Below are positions 54,156-63,325 of a stretch of 64,000 nt of DNA, in pieces (within the stretch, counting starts at the first letter, position 1; the number at the start of each line of letters is the position of its first letter). Source of the DNA: Niallia alba (lineage in GTDB: Bacteria; Bacillota; Bacilli; Bacillales; Cytobacillaceae); assembly GCF_012933555.1 (NCBI RefSeq), contig NZ_JABBPK010000001.1:4070001-4134000 (forward strand), written 5' to 3'. Made by a program: the position numbers and the translations under genes. The notes beneath the pieces were generated by a model that ran no database searches, was not told where the DNA came from, and was given only the letters and a program-made list of their open reading frames with translations.

Positions 54156-55349
54156 TTACACCGCTTCATTCCCATGAACTTTCTCATCCGGAATCAGCAG
54201 TAAGCCTAATTCATGATGATCTCCTTCAAATAAAGCCCTTTGCACAAAACGAATTTCACCATCATTATCAAAGACCTCAAGCTTACAATGGGCTGAATTT
54301 TTCTGTAAAGCTATATATAATTGATTTTTATCTTGGACTGGGATGCTATTTACTTTAGAAATCATCTCTCCAATTCTCAACCCCATTTTGTCTGCAGGAG
54401 AATCTGGAACAATTCCTAATATTACTACCCCATTGTTTTTTCTAGAAAAATAGAAGGACTGATTTTTTTCTTTATTTCTCTGCTTAATTGTAATCCATTC
54501 ACGACCTATAATTGCTACTAGCACTAAACCAATAGAAGCAAGTGGAAAGAAATAAGATGCAGCTCCTCCTACTATTACAATAGAACCAAGAATAATAATA
54601 TTTCGTCCTACATTTCTTAGTGCCCAAAATGGGTGTTCTCCTTGAACTTGCATTTTGGATCCGATCAAGAAAGGAACTAGGATGAGAGAGTATGTTTGGT
54701 TTCCAACAGTAAGCATTGGCCACCATTCCAATGGAATTGATAAGATCCCAGAAGGAACAAATAAAAACACTGGCAATATCCATGCTCTTTCTAAAAGATG
54801 CACGCCGATAACTTGACCTCGTTTACTCTTCCTTAATCTCGGTGAAGTTCCTTTAACACCATTTCCACGAACAAATATTCCCTCGGAAATAATCAAGAAG
54901 CCTAATAAAATGATAGCTGTTGGAAAAATATATTCAGAGGACTGAAGATTACTTTGAGAAAACAAGAAATAATCCCATCCAAGGAAAATCGAAACACTAC
55001 TTACTATTATTCCTAATCCAGCTGTGTATACAGGTGATAATATTCTTGTTTTCCCAATGAGCGCTAATACAACCGTAAAGATCCCTGTATAAATTATAAA
55101 TTCCATAGGAACTACTAAGACAAGGCCGATAGAAAGAATGGATATACACAATCCTACGATCAGCCCGAGTGGTACCATTTGCTTTAATTCAAAATAAGCA
55201 TTCTGTGCTCTTACCGTAAAATTTCTTCTTTCTTTTTTTACTCTATTAACCCCTAAAAAAGCGGCAAATAAAAACGATAAATAAAATACAGGATGCAAAA
55301 ATAATTTACCAAATCCTTTTAAAAGTTCGAGCAACCAATCTTGCCACAT
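54156..55349 (-). CDS. minJ: MinJ-like PDZ-domain division-site protein
   Basis: This 397-residue protein has about eight membrane helices followed by a C-terminal PDZ domain (about 300-385, GVVILGIVPDSPADKMGLRIGEMISKVN). Bacillus MinJ, of the same length, bridges DivIVA to MinCD at the poles. I use the ATG at 55349 behind GGGGGAAG. The TAA stop overlaps the TTTTT duplicated by the Tn7-like element, so the gene is intact but its downstream sequence is now transposon. The 55350-55613 gap has only promoter-like AT-rich DNA. Confidence 0.88.
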   Translation of the reverse strand: MWQDWLLELLKGFGKLFLHPVFYLSFLFAAFLGVNRVKKERRNFTVRAQNAYFELKQMVPLGLIVGLCISILSIGLVLVVPMEFIIYTGIFTVVLALIGKTRILSPVYTAGLGIIVSSVSIFLGWDYFLFSQSNLQSSEYIFPTAIILLGFLIISEGIFVRGNGVKGTSPRLRKSKRGQVIGVHLLERAWILPVFLFVPSGILSIPLEWWPMLTVGNQTYSLILVPFLIGSKMQVQGEHPFWALRNVGRNIIILGSIVIVGGAASYFFPLASIGLVLVAIIGREWITIKQRNKEKNQSFYFSRKNNGVVILGIVPDSPADKMGLRIGEMISKVNSIPVQDKNQLYIALQKNSAHCKLEVFDNDGEIRFVQRALFEGDHHELGLLLIPDEKVHGNEAV

Positions 55350-55613
55350 AAAAACTTCCCCCATCCTTACAATAAGCTTCCAATCTATTCATTCCTCTAA
55401 GTAAAGGAATTTAATCTTTTTATATTATAAATCTATTATATTCTACTAATATGGTAATAGAAAGACTATGGGCAGAATTATTCTCTCTTTGTTATCTTTT
55501 TCTTGTTTGTTTACTAGATTAAATGGAAAAAGAACAATTGATAAAGTGAACCTTCAATCAGTGGGGCTTACTTTCCTTTAATGAAGGATAAGCACCTATG
55601 TAATTTATTCTCA

Positions 55614-55648
55614 ACAAAAAAGCCAATAACCTTAAAAGATTATTGACC
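55614..55648 (-). terminator. Terminator after transketolase
   Basis: Minus strand TCAATAATC...GGTTATTGG then a T run, directly past the tkt stop; ends the PTS operon. Confidence 0.75.
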
Positions 55649-55659
55649 TCTCTTTCCTG

Positions 55660-57675
55660 TTAATTCGTTTTAGCAATTGAAGCTTTTACTTTCACAACTA
55701 CATTTTCTACGGTAAATCCATACTCTTGGAAGAGTTTATCTGCTGGTGCTGATGCACCAAAATGATCAATGGTAATGTGTTCTCCTTTTGCGCCGATATA
55801 TTCTCTCCAACCTAATGATGCACCAGCTTCAATCGCAACACGAGCCTGAATACTTTCTGGCAAGACGCTTTCTTTGTATGTTTCCGTCTGTTCTGCAAAA
55901 CGATCCCAGCTTGGCATACTTACCACATTTACTGAAATTCCTTCTTCTGCTAACGCTGCTTGTGCTTTAATAGCAAGAGACACTTCTGAACCAGTTGCTA
56001 AGATTAATGCTTGTGCTTCTTCTTTTGCAGCGGAAACGGTATACGCTCCTTTTTTTACCCCTTCATATGCTTCTGCTTTCGTTAACGATAATGTTGGCAA
56101 GTTTTGTCGTGTTAATACTAACGCTGTCGGTGTATTTGTACTTTCTAATGCAAGTTGCCATGCTGCTGCTGTTTCTTTGGCATCTGCCGGACGAATAATC
56201 GATAGTCCCGGCATAGCGCGAAGTGAAGCTAATTGTTCAATTGGCTCATGAGTTGGACCATCTTCTCCAACAGCAATACTATCATGTGTAAATACATATG
56301 TTACCGGCAATTTCATTAATGCTGCTAGACGCATGGCTGGACGTAAATAATCAGAGAATACGAAGAAAGTTGCTCCAAATACTTTCACTCCACCATGCAA
56401 TGCTAATCCGTTTAAAGCTGCTCCCATTGCAAATTCACGCACACCAAACCAAATATTTCTGCCAGCATAGCCATCAATCGCAAAGTTTTTCTCAGCAGTC
56501 ATTAATGTTTTATTCGAACCAGCAAGGTCTGCAGATCCACCAAATAAGAATGGGATTTCTTTCGCAGCTGCTTGAATTGTTTTTCCTGAAGAGTCTCTTG
56601 TAGCGATAGAATCTCCAGCATTAAATTCAGGTAGCTTTTCTTGTAAATCAACGGGTAGCTCTCCTTTAATCGCACCTTCTAATTGGGTTGCTAATTCTGG
56701 ATATGCCGTTTTATATCCTTCATATAACTCATTCCAAGCTTGTTCTTTTTCTTCGCCTTCATTAGCCAATTCCGCATAATGCTTCGAAACTTCTGTTGGA
56801 ATATGGAATGCTTCTTCATATTGCCAACCATATGCTTGCTTTGCCAACGCTGTTTCAGAAGCTCCTAACGGCGCACCATGTGAGGCAGATTTTCCACCTT
56901 TGTTTGGTGAACCATAACCAATAACTGTTTTCACTTCGATTAATGTAGGAATATCTGATTGTTTTGCTTTTGTGATGGCTTTATGAATTTCCTCTACATC
57001 ATTTCCATCTTCCACTCGAATTACTTCCCAACCATAAGCTTCAAAACGTTTTTGAACACTTTCAGAGAATGATAGATGCAAATCACCATCTAGGGAAATA
57101 TCATTGGAATCATATAATACTACTAATCTACCTAACTTTAAGTGACCAGCAAGGGATGCAGCTTCAGCAGAAACGCCCTCCATTAAATCACCGTCCCCGC
57201 AAATGCTATACGTATAGTGATCTACTACTGGAAAATTGTCTTTATTATATGTTTCTGCCAAATGCCTTTCCGCCATTGCCATCCCCACTGCCATTGCAAT
57301 ACCTTGTCCTAATGGACCAGTAGTTGCTTCAACACCTGGTGTATGTCCGAATTCTGGATGGCCTGGAGTTTTGCTTTCCCATTGACGGAAGTTCTTTAAG
57401 TCATCAATAGTAACACCATAATTAAATAGATGTAACAAGCTATAAAGAAGCATAGAACCATGTCCTGCTGATAAAACAAAACGGTCACGGTTGAACCAAT
57501 TTGGATTAGCTGGATTATGATTCATTTCTTTTGCCCATAATGCATAAGCCATTGGAGCTGCCCCCATCGGCATTCCTGGGTGACCAGAATTTGATTTTTC
57601 AATGGCATCAATCGATAAAGTACGAATCGTATTAACTGCTAGTTTTTCTACATTTGTCACAACTGTGTTACTCAT
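55660..57675 (-). CDS. tkt: Transketolase
   Basis: This 671-residue thiamine-diphosphate enzyme moves two-carbon units between sugar phosphates. Segments include [23 protein letters not shown], the TPP motif [19 protein letters not shown], and [20 protein letters not shown]. It overlaps the preceding gene by 4 bp (ATGA) and belongs to the sugar-alcohol operon, so it is probably a dedicated copy that disposes of pentulose phosphate. Confidence 0.94.
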   Translation of the reverse strand: MSNTVVTNVEKLAVNTIRTLSIDAIEKSNSGHPGMPMGAAPMAYALWAKEMNHNPANPNWFNRDRFVLSAGHGSMLLYSLLHLFNYGVTIDDLKNFRQWESKTPGHPEFGHTPGVEATTGPLGQGIAMAVGMAMAERHLAETYNKDNFPVVDHYTYSICGDGDLMEGVSAEAASLAGHLKLGRLVVLYDSNDISLDGDLHLSFSESVQKRFEAYGWEVIRVEDGNDVEEIHKAITKAKQSDIPTLIEVKTVIGYGSPNKGGKSASHGAPLGASETALAKQAYGWQYEEAFHIPTEVSKHYAELANEGEEKEQAWNELYEGYKTAYPELATQLEGAIKGELPVDLQEKLPEFNAGDSIATRDSSGKTIQAAAKEIPFLFGGSADLAGSNKTLMTAEKNFAIDGYAGRNIWFGVREFAMGAALNGLALHGGVKVFGATFFVFSDYLRPAMRLAALMKLPVTYVFTHDSIAVGEDGPTHEPIEQLASLRAMPGLSIIRPADAKETAAAWQLALESTNTPTALVLTRQNLPTLSLTKAEAYEGVKKGAYTVSAAKEEAQALILATGSEVSLAIKAQAALAEEGISVNVVSMPSWDRFAEQTETYKESVLPESIQARVAIEAGASLGWREYIGAKGEHITIDHFGASAPADKLFQEYGFTVENVVVKVKASIAKTN

Positions 57676-58565
57676 ATTATCATTCCTTCATATTTTTTAT
57701 TTTGGTAAAGAACGCCATCTTTTTTCACCATTATTTCTCCTGTAGGATGATGATTGTTTAACCACAATACAATCGTTTCTGCTATTTCATTTGCTAATAT
57801 TCGGTCAATCGTTGTTGGATTTGTTCCCATACAAAGTGCTTCATCAATTTCTGTGTATTTCCAATCCACATTCAAATGATTAATTAAATGCTCTTTCACT
57901 CTTTCTCTGTTTGTATGACTGTATACTAATACAGAGGACGTATGAACATGGTTAAAACTACCATCAATTTTATTGGATAAAAGCTCCCCTTCTTCTCGTT
58001 CAAATGGATTTGCTATAAAATGTCCATCTACTGCCATCGAGATATCTTCAAGCATATTAATCGATGGTGATGGTGATCCTTTAATTGAAAAGCCAAATAA
58101 TCTTGGTTTCTCATATTTTAAGGAGTGAATCGTGTCTTTCACTTTTAGAATCATTTGCGTAATACTATTAATAGCCGTGTCATAGCCTAAAGACCAATCA
58201 GAACCTTCGATATCGTTATATATAGAAACAGGAACATATAACGAATGGATTTTTCCGCTTCTTACTAATGATTTCTGCCATTGTTCTTTTGCCTGAGCAT
58301 CACCAATAAAAATAATACTATCCATTGGGGCACAAATTTCTTCCCACCTCACGTTAACTGATAATGTTGAAGGCTTCAGCACTGACTCACTAAGATAGGG
58401 AGAATCATTATTTACAATAAATTCAAGATAGTCTGCTGCTCCTGTTTCTTTCTTTACTTCAATCCCAAACAATTGATGGCATGGAGCCAATTCATTAAAC
58501 ATTTTGTGAATAATTTGTTTAACTCCTGCAGGTAGTACCCCCGCAATAATGATGCCTACTTTCAC
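57672..58565 (-). CDS. Phosphofructokinase-fold protein with an altered active site
   Basis: This 297-residue protein has the length and layout of PfkA. The segment [25 protein letters not shown] matches the PfkA loop TIDNDI-GTD-GFDTA, and RLFGFSIKG matches the following strand. However, the catalytic aspartate of TIDNDI is tyrosine here, and the ATP-loop GGDAPG near the N-terminus is GVLPAG. It therefore probably lacks PFK activity and may bind or sense a sugar phosphate. It starts at GTG behind AGGAGGCATC and lies between rpiB and tkt. Confidence 0.6.
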   Translation of the reverse strand: MKVGIIIAGVLPAGVKQIIHKMFNELAPCHQLFGIEVKKETGAADYLEFIVNNDSPYLSESVLKPSTLSVNVRWEEICAPMDSIIFIGDAQAKEQWQKSLVRSGKIHSLYVPVSIYNDIEGSDWSLGYDTAINSITQMILKVKDTIHSLKYEKPRLFGFSIKGSPSPSINMLEDISMAVDGHFIANPFEREEGELLSNKIDGSFNHVHTSSVLVYSHTNRERVKEHLINHLNVDWKYTEIDEALCMGTNPTTIDRILANEIAETIVLWLNNHHPTGEIMVKKDGVLYQNKKYEGMII

Positions 58566-58663
58566 AAAGATGCCTCCTGTTTATCCTTATTTATCAAGCC
58601 TCATAGATTTCTATTCCATTAGCTGTTTAACATCCTTTTATCTTTGTAATTATCTTTTTCTAT

Positions 58664-58868
58664 GGCTTTTTCGTAAAGTTTGTTGCTATCGCCCGCAGCC
58701 GGAATACACTTCGCTTTCCGCGGGGCTCGCGCTGAGCCGCTACGCTCCTGCTTTCTTCTCAGACTGTCTCGATAATCCCACTGGAGTCTATATGTATTCC
58801 GGCTACTCTATTTTTCCAACTAATTCATTTTTCCTTTTGAAAAAACAACAATCTTATAGAAAACTGCC
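58664..58868. repeat. Nested palindromic intergenic repeat, copy B
   Basis: Same plan as copy A (12592-12801): outer arms (TTCGTAAAGTTTGTTGC ... TTATAGAAAA), inner GCAGCCGGAATACAC (58695-58709) with its slightly mutated partner (58792-58806). It lies between rpiB and the PFK-like gene inside the operon. Confidence 0.85.
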
Positions 58869-58875
58869 TTTTCTA

Positions 58876-59322
58876 TCAACAAAGATGTTTCTCTAATTCG
58901 CCAATAGCTCCAACTCTTTTTTCATGTCTGCCACCTAAAAATTCCGCTTGGAGCCATGTTTCTACTATTAATACTGCTAATCCTTCTCCTGTAACTCTCT
59001 CTCCTAAACAAAGGACATTACTATTATTATGTTCTCTTGTAGCCTTTGCTGAGAATACATCACCGACTACAGCGGCACGGATTCCCTTTATTTTATTTGC
59101 TGCAATACTCATTCCAATACCAGTCCCACAACAAAGAATTCCTAATTCATTTTTACCTGCCATAATGGATTCTCCTACTTTTCTTGCGTAGTCTGGAAAA
59201 TCAACACTTTCTCTACTATGACAGCCAAAATCCTCCACTTCTATTTCTTGCTCCAATAAATATTTTTTTACTGCTTCTTTTAATGAAAATCCACCATGAT
59301 CACATGCAATGGCTAACTTCAT
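58876..59322 (-). CDS. rpiB: Ribose-5-phosphate isomerase B (RpiB/LacAB family)
   Basis: This 148-residue isomerase of the RpiB/LacA/LacB family begins MKLAIACDHGGFSLKEAV and has LGILCCGTGIGMSIAANK with the catalytic cysteine region and REHNNSNVLCLGER. It converts ribulose 5-phosphate or a related phosphopentulose. The ATG at 59322 fits AAAGGA spacing better than one three codons upstream. A cre-like site lies 155 bp upstream. Confidence 0.88.
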   Translation of the reverse strand: MKLAIACDHGGFSLKEAVKKYLLEQEIEVEDFGCHSRESVDFPDYARKVGESIMAGKNELGILCCGTGIGMSIAANKIKGIRAAVVGDVFSAKATREHNNSNVLCLGERVTGEGLAVLIVETWLQAEFLGGRHEKRVGAIGELEKHLC

Positions 59323-59477
59323 GCTCCTCATCCTTTCTATTAATCAACTCTATTAGCTAGATAAGCTATTCACCTAATAAAAACCTAGCAATAGAGGATT
59401 TCATGAAACAATTAACTTCCATTACATTCCATTATTCTTCTTGACATGTTCATTTTATCACATGAAATACAGCTTAT

Positions 59478-59491
59478 TGTATACGTTTTCA
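59478..59491. promoter_or_regulatory. Candidate cre site within the PTS operon
   Basis: Minus strand TGAAAACGTATACA, 13 of 14 to consensus, in the 284 bp gap upstream of rpiB. It suggests a CcpA-controlled internal promoter. Confidence 0.4.
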
Positions 59492-59615
59492 TCTTCAATA
59501 TTGTCTACCCTTTTGTAAACTATAGTGATTTGGTATTTCCATTTATCCAAGTAAACAAATAAAAATACTCCACTTTAACGATGTAAGAGGAGTATTTTTT
59601 ATCTTATTGCAGTGC

Positions 59616-60647
59616 TTATGATTCAATTAAAACTTTTATTTCGTCACCAGCCATTACTTTTTCAAAACCATTGCGCCATTCTTCAAGTGATACGACTTTT
59701 GTAATCATTTTATCGGTATCAATTTTTCCATCCTCAAGTAATTTCAAAGCAATATCCCAAGAGCTAGGTTTTTGAGAACGACATCCGATATAGTTAATTT
59801 CTCGTTGAATGATAGATTCTTGATCAATCTCATTTGTTTTATTCGCAAATAGTCCTACTTGGACGAAAGTACCTTTTTTCTTCGTTAATGCAAGACCTTG
59901 GTTTACGGCTGGAACAGCACCAGAGCAATCAAACACTTTATCCGCGCCATAACCATTGGTATGTTGATTAACAATTTCGCTCAAATCTTCTTGTAAAAGA
60001 TCAACCACAACATCTATGCCCAACTCTTTTGCAAGATCTAATCTTTTTCTATCTTTTGTGATTCCAGCCAAAATAACGAAGGCACCTTGTGCTTTTACTA
60101 CTTGGCTTAATAACAATCCAATTGGACCAGGACCGAATACTAATACAGTATCGTTTTCTTCAATTGTTGTTTTTTCTAATGCTGCATGGACACAACAAGC
60201 TAATGGCTCTGTCAGTGCTGCTGCTTCTAGGCTAACATTCTCATTTAATACATGTACACTTTCTTCTCTAGCAATCACATACTCTGCCATACTACCATTT
60301 ACTTGTGTACCAAGACCTGTTCGGTTTGGACATAGGTTATAGTCTTTTTCTTGGCAATAAATGCATTCTCCACAAGTTGTAAAGGTTGTTTCACTTGTTA
60401 CTCGGTCACCGACTTTTACTGTGGAGACATCTTTACCAACTTCTACTACTACACCAGAAAATTCATGACCCAATACTACAGGAGTATTTTTGCTATTGTA
60501 TTCACCTTTAAAAGTATGGATATCCGAACCACAAATACCTGTATAAGCAACTTTTATTTTTACTTTATCATCATAAGCAGAGGGCTCATCAATATCGACT
60601 AGCTCCATTTCATCATAGCCAGATTTTAATTTTGTTACAGCTTTCAT
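59616..60647 (-). CDS. Zinc-dependent polyol(-phosphate) dehydrogenase
   Basis: This 343-residue medium-chain dehydrogenase has catalytic zinc ligands CGSDIHTF and GHEFSGVV, the structural zinc cysteines CGECIYCQEKDYNLC, and the NAD motif VFGPGPIGLL. It resembles sorbitol, xylitol and galactitol-1-phosphate dehydrogenases. Since the operon PTS phosphorylates its substrate, a pentitol 5-phosphate to pentulose 5-phosphate reaction is likely. Start follows GAGGAGGATTTATGCA. Confidence 0.85.
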   Translation of the reverse strand: MKAVTKLKSGYDEMELVDIDEPSAYDDKVKIKVAYTGICGSDIHTFKGEYNSKNTPVVLGHEFSGVVVEVGKDVSTVKVGDRVTSETTFTTCGECIYCQEKDYNLCPNRTGLGTQVNGSMAEYVIAREESVHVLNENVSLEAAALTEPLACCVHAALEKTTIEENDTVLVFGPGPIGLLLSQVVKAQGAFVILAGITKDRKRLDLAKELGIDVVVDLLQEDLSEIVNQHTNGYGADKVFDCSGAVPAVNQGLALTKKKGTFVQVGLFANKTNEIDQESIIQREINYIGCRSQKPSSWDIALKLLEDGKIDTDKMITKVVSLEEWRNGFEKVMAGDEIKVLIES

Positions 60648-60675
60648 TGCATAAATCCTCCTCGTTATTTTTAAT

Positions 60676-60730
60676 GGCTATTTCCGTAAAGTTTGTTGCT
60701 GTTGAAAACAACATTCTTTAGAAAATAGCC
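60676..60730. repeat. Outer-arm-only copy (C) of the nested palindrome
   Basis: GGCTATTTCCGTAAAGTTTG and its partner CTTTAGAAAATAGCC form one compact 55 bp hairpin between EIIC and the dehydrogenase. The inner GC-rich module of copies A and B is absent. Confidence 0.75.
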
Positions 60731-60752
60731 TTTTTAATCAATTAAATATGGA

Positions 60753-62024
60753 TTAAATTACACCTTGGAAAAGTTGAGAAACCTTTAAAACTAACCAGTT
60801 CAGCAAGTTTCCTCCAGTGTCTAAATTGGATACTTGAGTAGCTCCGCCCGGCATTTCAAATGATCCACCTGCAAGCATTTGAGTAAATACTGGTGCAAAA
60901 TCTGTTGCCATATATAGGGAAAGCGCTATCATAATTGTACCCACAATAACGGAGTGGATGATATTTCCTTTTCTAGAACCAACAATGAATGCTACTAAAA
61001 ATGGAATGGTTGCTAAGTCTCCAAAAGGTAGCACTTGGTTACCTGGAAGAACTACTGCTAAGAACAATGTAATTGGTACTAAAATAAGTGCAGTTGCCAT
61101 AACTGCTGGATGTCCTACAGCTAATGCTGCATCTAGACCAATATATAATTCTCTGCCAGCATAACGTTTTCTTAAATACTCACGTGCAGCTTCAGAAATT
61201 GGTAATAAACCTTCCATTAAGATCTTAACCATACGCGGTAATAATAGCATAACGGCACCCATTGAAATACCAACTTGGAATACGTCGCCTACGTTGTAAC
61301 CAGCTAAAATACCAATGACAATTCCTAAGATAAAGCCCATCATCATAGGCTCTCCGAAAATACCCATTCTTTTTTGAATAACATCCGGATCTGCTTTTAT
61401 CTTTTGAAGTCCTGGGATTTTTTCAATCAATAAACCTATTAAAATACCAAGTGGTGCAAATGATGCTGTTGAAGCTGTTGGAAATGTAATACCTGGTAAA
61501 CCGTAAAATTTTTCAACCATTGGCTGTGTTTTATCTGCAATAATTAATACAATTACTTCATAAACTACCGCACAAAGGATTGCAAATATCCAGCTATTTG
61601 TTAAAATATAACCAGTTGCACCAGCGGCGATAAAATGCCAGTAATTCCAAATATCTACATTTAATGTTTTTGTTAATTTTAAGAAAATCATTAATAAGTT
61701 TACGCCCAAACAAATCGGTAAAAGAATTGCTGCAACTGGTGATGCCCAAGCACCTGCTGCCGCCGCTGGCCAACCAGCATCAATTACGTGTAAATTCAAG
61801 CCAAATCTTTCAACCATTGCTTGTGCAGCTGGCCCTAAGCTGCCTGTTAGAACTCCAATAACTAAGTTAATGCCGACAAAACCAATTCCAATTGTTAAAC
61901 CTGAACGAAATGCCTTTTTGAATCCTGTACGAAAAATAAGTCCAATAATAAGTATGGCAATTGGCAAGATAACGGTTGGTCCTAAACTTAGGACGTACTG
62001 TACTCCATCTAAAAGTTGACCCAT
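60753..62024 (-). CDS. gatC: Galactitol-type PTS permease, EIIC
   Basis: This 423-residue membrane protein of the GatC family has about 10 helices; begins MGQLLDGVQYVLSLGPTVILPIAILIIGL, with GLPGITFPTASTASFAPLG and LDAALAVGHPAVMATALI. It imports and, with EIIA/EIIB, phosphorylates a sugar alcohol. Neighbouring pentose enzymes suggest a pentitol (arabitol, ribitol or xylitol) rather than galactitol. Start follows GAGGAGATTC. Confidence 0.88.
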   Translation of the reverse strand: MGQLLDGVQYVLSLGPTVILPIAILIIGLIFRTGFKKAFRSGLTIGIGFVGINLVIGVLTGSLGPAAQAMVERFGLNLHVIDAGWPAAAAGAWASPVAAILLPICLGVNLLMIFLKLTKTLNVDIWNYWHFIAAGATGYILTNSWIFAILCAVVYEVIVLIIADKTQPMVEKFYGLPGITFPTASTASFAPLGILIGLLIEKIPGLQKIKADPDVIQKRMGIFGEPMMMGFILGIVIGILAGYNVGDVFQVGISMGAVMLLLPRMVKILMEGLLPISEAAREYLRKRYAGRELYIGLDAALAVGHPAVMATALILVPITLFLAVVLPGNQVLPFGDLATIPFLVAFIVGSRKGNIIHSVIVGTIMIALSLYMATDFAPVFTQMLAGGSFEMPGGATQVSNLDTGGNLLNWLVLKVSQLFQGVI

Positions 62025-62163
62025 TTTGAATCTCCTCTCATCATATGTTATTTATATTTGTGTATCCTATACACCACTTTTGGAAAGGGATTGTAGTAGG
62101 CAGGTTTCCCCGCCTCTACTTTTTGGCAAGATGTTCTTCTAGGATGTAACCCTTTTTAAGAAA

Positions 62164-62448
62164 TTACTTTTTAAAATGACCAAGAATTTGCTGATCAATT
62201 TGCTCCATACCGATTCCACTAATATAACCAGTTGCTACAATAGCAGGAATATCATATTGTTTTGGAAGGATTGTTGTTGATACAATTAAATCTGCATCTG
62301 CTTGAAGTGAAGAAACCTCTGCTATTTTACATTGAACTACTTCAGCGTTTAAGTTATTATCTTTCACCAAATTTTCTACACGGTTACATACTACTGTTGA
62401 TGTTGCAATACCAGCTCCACAAGCTACAAGAATTTTACCTTTTTTCAT
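62164..62448 (-). CDS. gatB: Galactitol-type PTS EIIB (first copy)
   Basis: This 94-residue EIIB carries the phospho-cysteine in ILVACGAGIATSTVV (Cys10). It is a clear paralogue of the gene just upstream (62530-62814); about two thirds of residues agree. Start ATG follows GAAGGGAGATT. Confidence 0.88.
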   Translation of the reverse strand: MKKGKILVACGAGIATSTVVCNRVENLVKDNNLNAEVVQCKIAEVSSLQADADLIVSTTILPKQYDIPAIVATGYISGIGMEQIDQQILGHFKK

Positions 62449-62529
62449 TTTAATAATCTCCCTTCAATTTTCGTAATATCTATATAGAAGCAATTCATTT
62501 TTTTGCTATCTAACCTTTTATGCATTTCA

Positions 62530-62814
62530 TTATTTTTTTAAATAACTTAAAATTTCTTTGTCTAATTCTTCCATTCCTATCCCACTAATATAAGCGGTTG
62601 CACTAAGAGCCGGAATCGAATATTTTGTTGGTAATATTGTGCTCGAAACGATTAAATCTGCATTAGACTGTAAACTAGCAACTTCTGCTATTTTGCATTG
62701 AACAAGCTCCACCTTTAGATTTTCTCGTTCAACTAATTCTTCTAAATGATCAAGAACAACAGTCGATGTAGCAATCCCTGCGCCACAAGCAACCAGTATT
62801 GTTTGCCTGTTCAA
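62530..62814 (-). CDS. gatB: Galactitol-type PTS EIIB (second copy)
   Basis: This ~94-residue EIIB starts most naturally at a TTG (62814) behind GGTGGTGAG, giving MNRQTILVACGAGIATSTVV, aligned with the sister protein; GTG codons four and three codons earlier are alternatives. The phospho-cysteine is present. Two tandem EIIB genes feeding one EIIC is unusual. Confidence 0.85.
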   Translation of the reverse strand: MNRQTILVACGAGIATSTVVLDHLEELVERENLKVELVQCKIAEVASLQSNADLIVSSTILPTKYSIPALSATAYISGIGMEELDKEILSYLKK

Positions 62815-62830
62815 TTTACTCACCACCCTT

Positions 62831-63298
62831 TCAGGAAACGTTAATACTTTGAAATAATGCTGTTATATCTGATTTATCCTTCGCATGAATAAGCTTTTCT
62901 AAATGATCTTCTACTTGGATTACCTGCATTAATTCTTGTAGAACTTCAATTTGACTATGTGGCTGATTCAGGCCAAGCATCAATACCGCCTGAACTTCCG
63001 TTGTTTTTGTGTTATCTTCCATTAAATGAAAGGATACGGGTTTTTCTAAAACTGAAACAGCGATAAATTGCTCCACTACATGCTCCGGATCAGTATGAGG
63101 GATAGCGATACTATACTCATTGACACTTAGTCCTGTTGGGAAGATCGATTCTCTCTCCTTAATTTTTGGTAGGAATGTTTCTTTTACAAAACCCTGCTCA
63201 TATGCCTTTTCAAACATTGCATTAAAAAGCTGATCTTGATTTTCCACCTTTAATCCGACGTTCACTAAGCTTTCTTTAATAAATGAAGCAACTGCCAT
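62831..63298 (-). CDS. gatA: PTS EIIA (fructose/galactitol-type)
   Basis: This 155-residue PTS_EIIA type 2 protein has the phospho-histidine in YSIAIPHTDPEHV. I use the ATG at 63298 behind GTGGAGGAG, not the upstream in-frame GTG. It passes phosphate from HPr to EIIB. It starts about 30 bp after the regulator stop, in the same operon. Confidence 0.85.
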   Translation of the reverse strand: MAVASFIKESLVNVGLKVENQDQLFNAMFEKAYEQGFVKETFLPKIKERESIFPTGLSVNEYSIAIPHTDPEHVVEQFIAVSVLEKPVSFHLMEDNTKTTEVQAVLMLGLNQPHSQIEVLQELMQVIQVEDHLEKLIHAKDKSDITALFQSINVS

Positions 63299-63325
63299 TT
63301 TAAACTCCTCCACTTTCACTTAACT

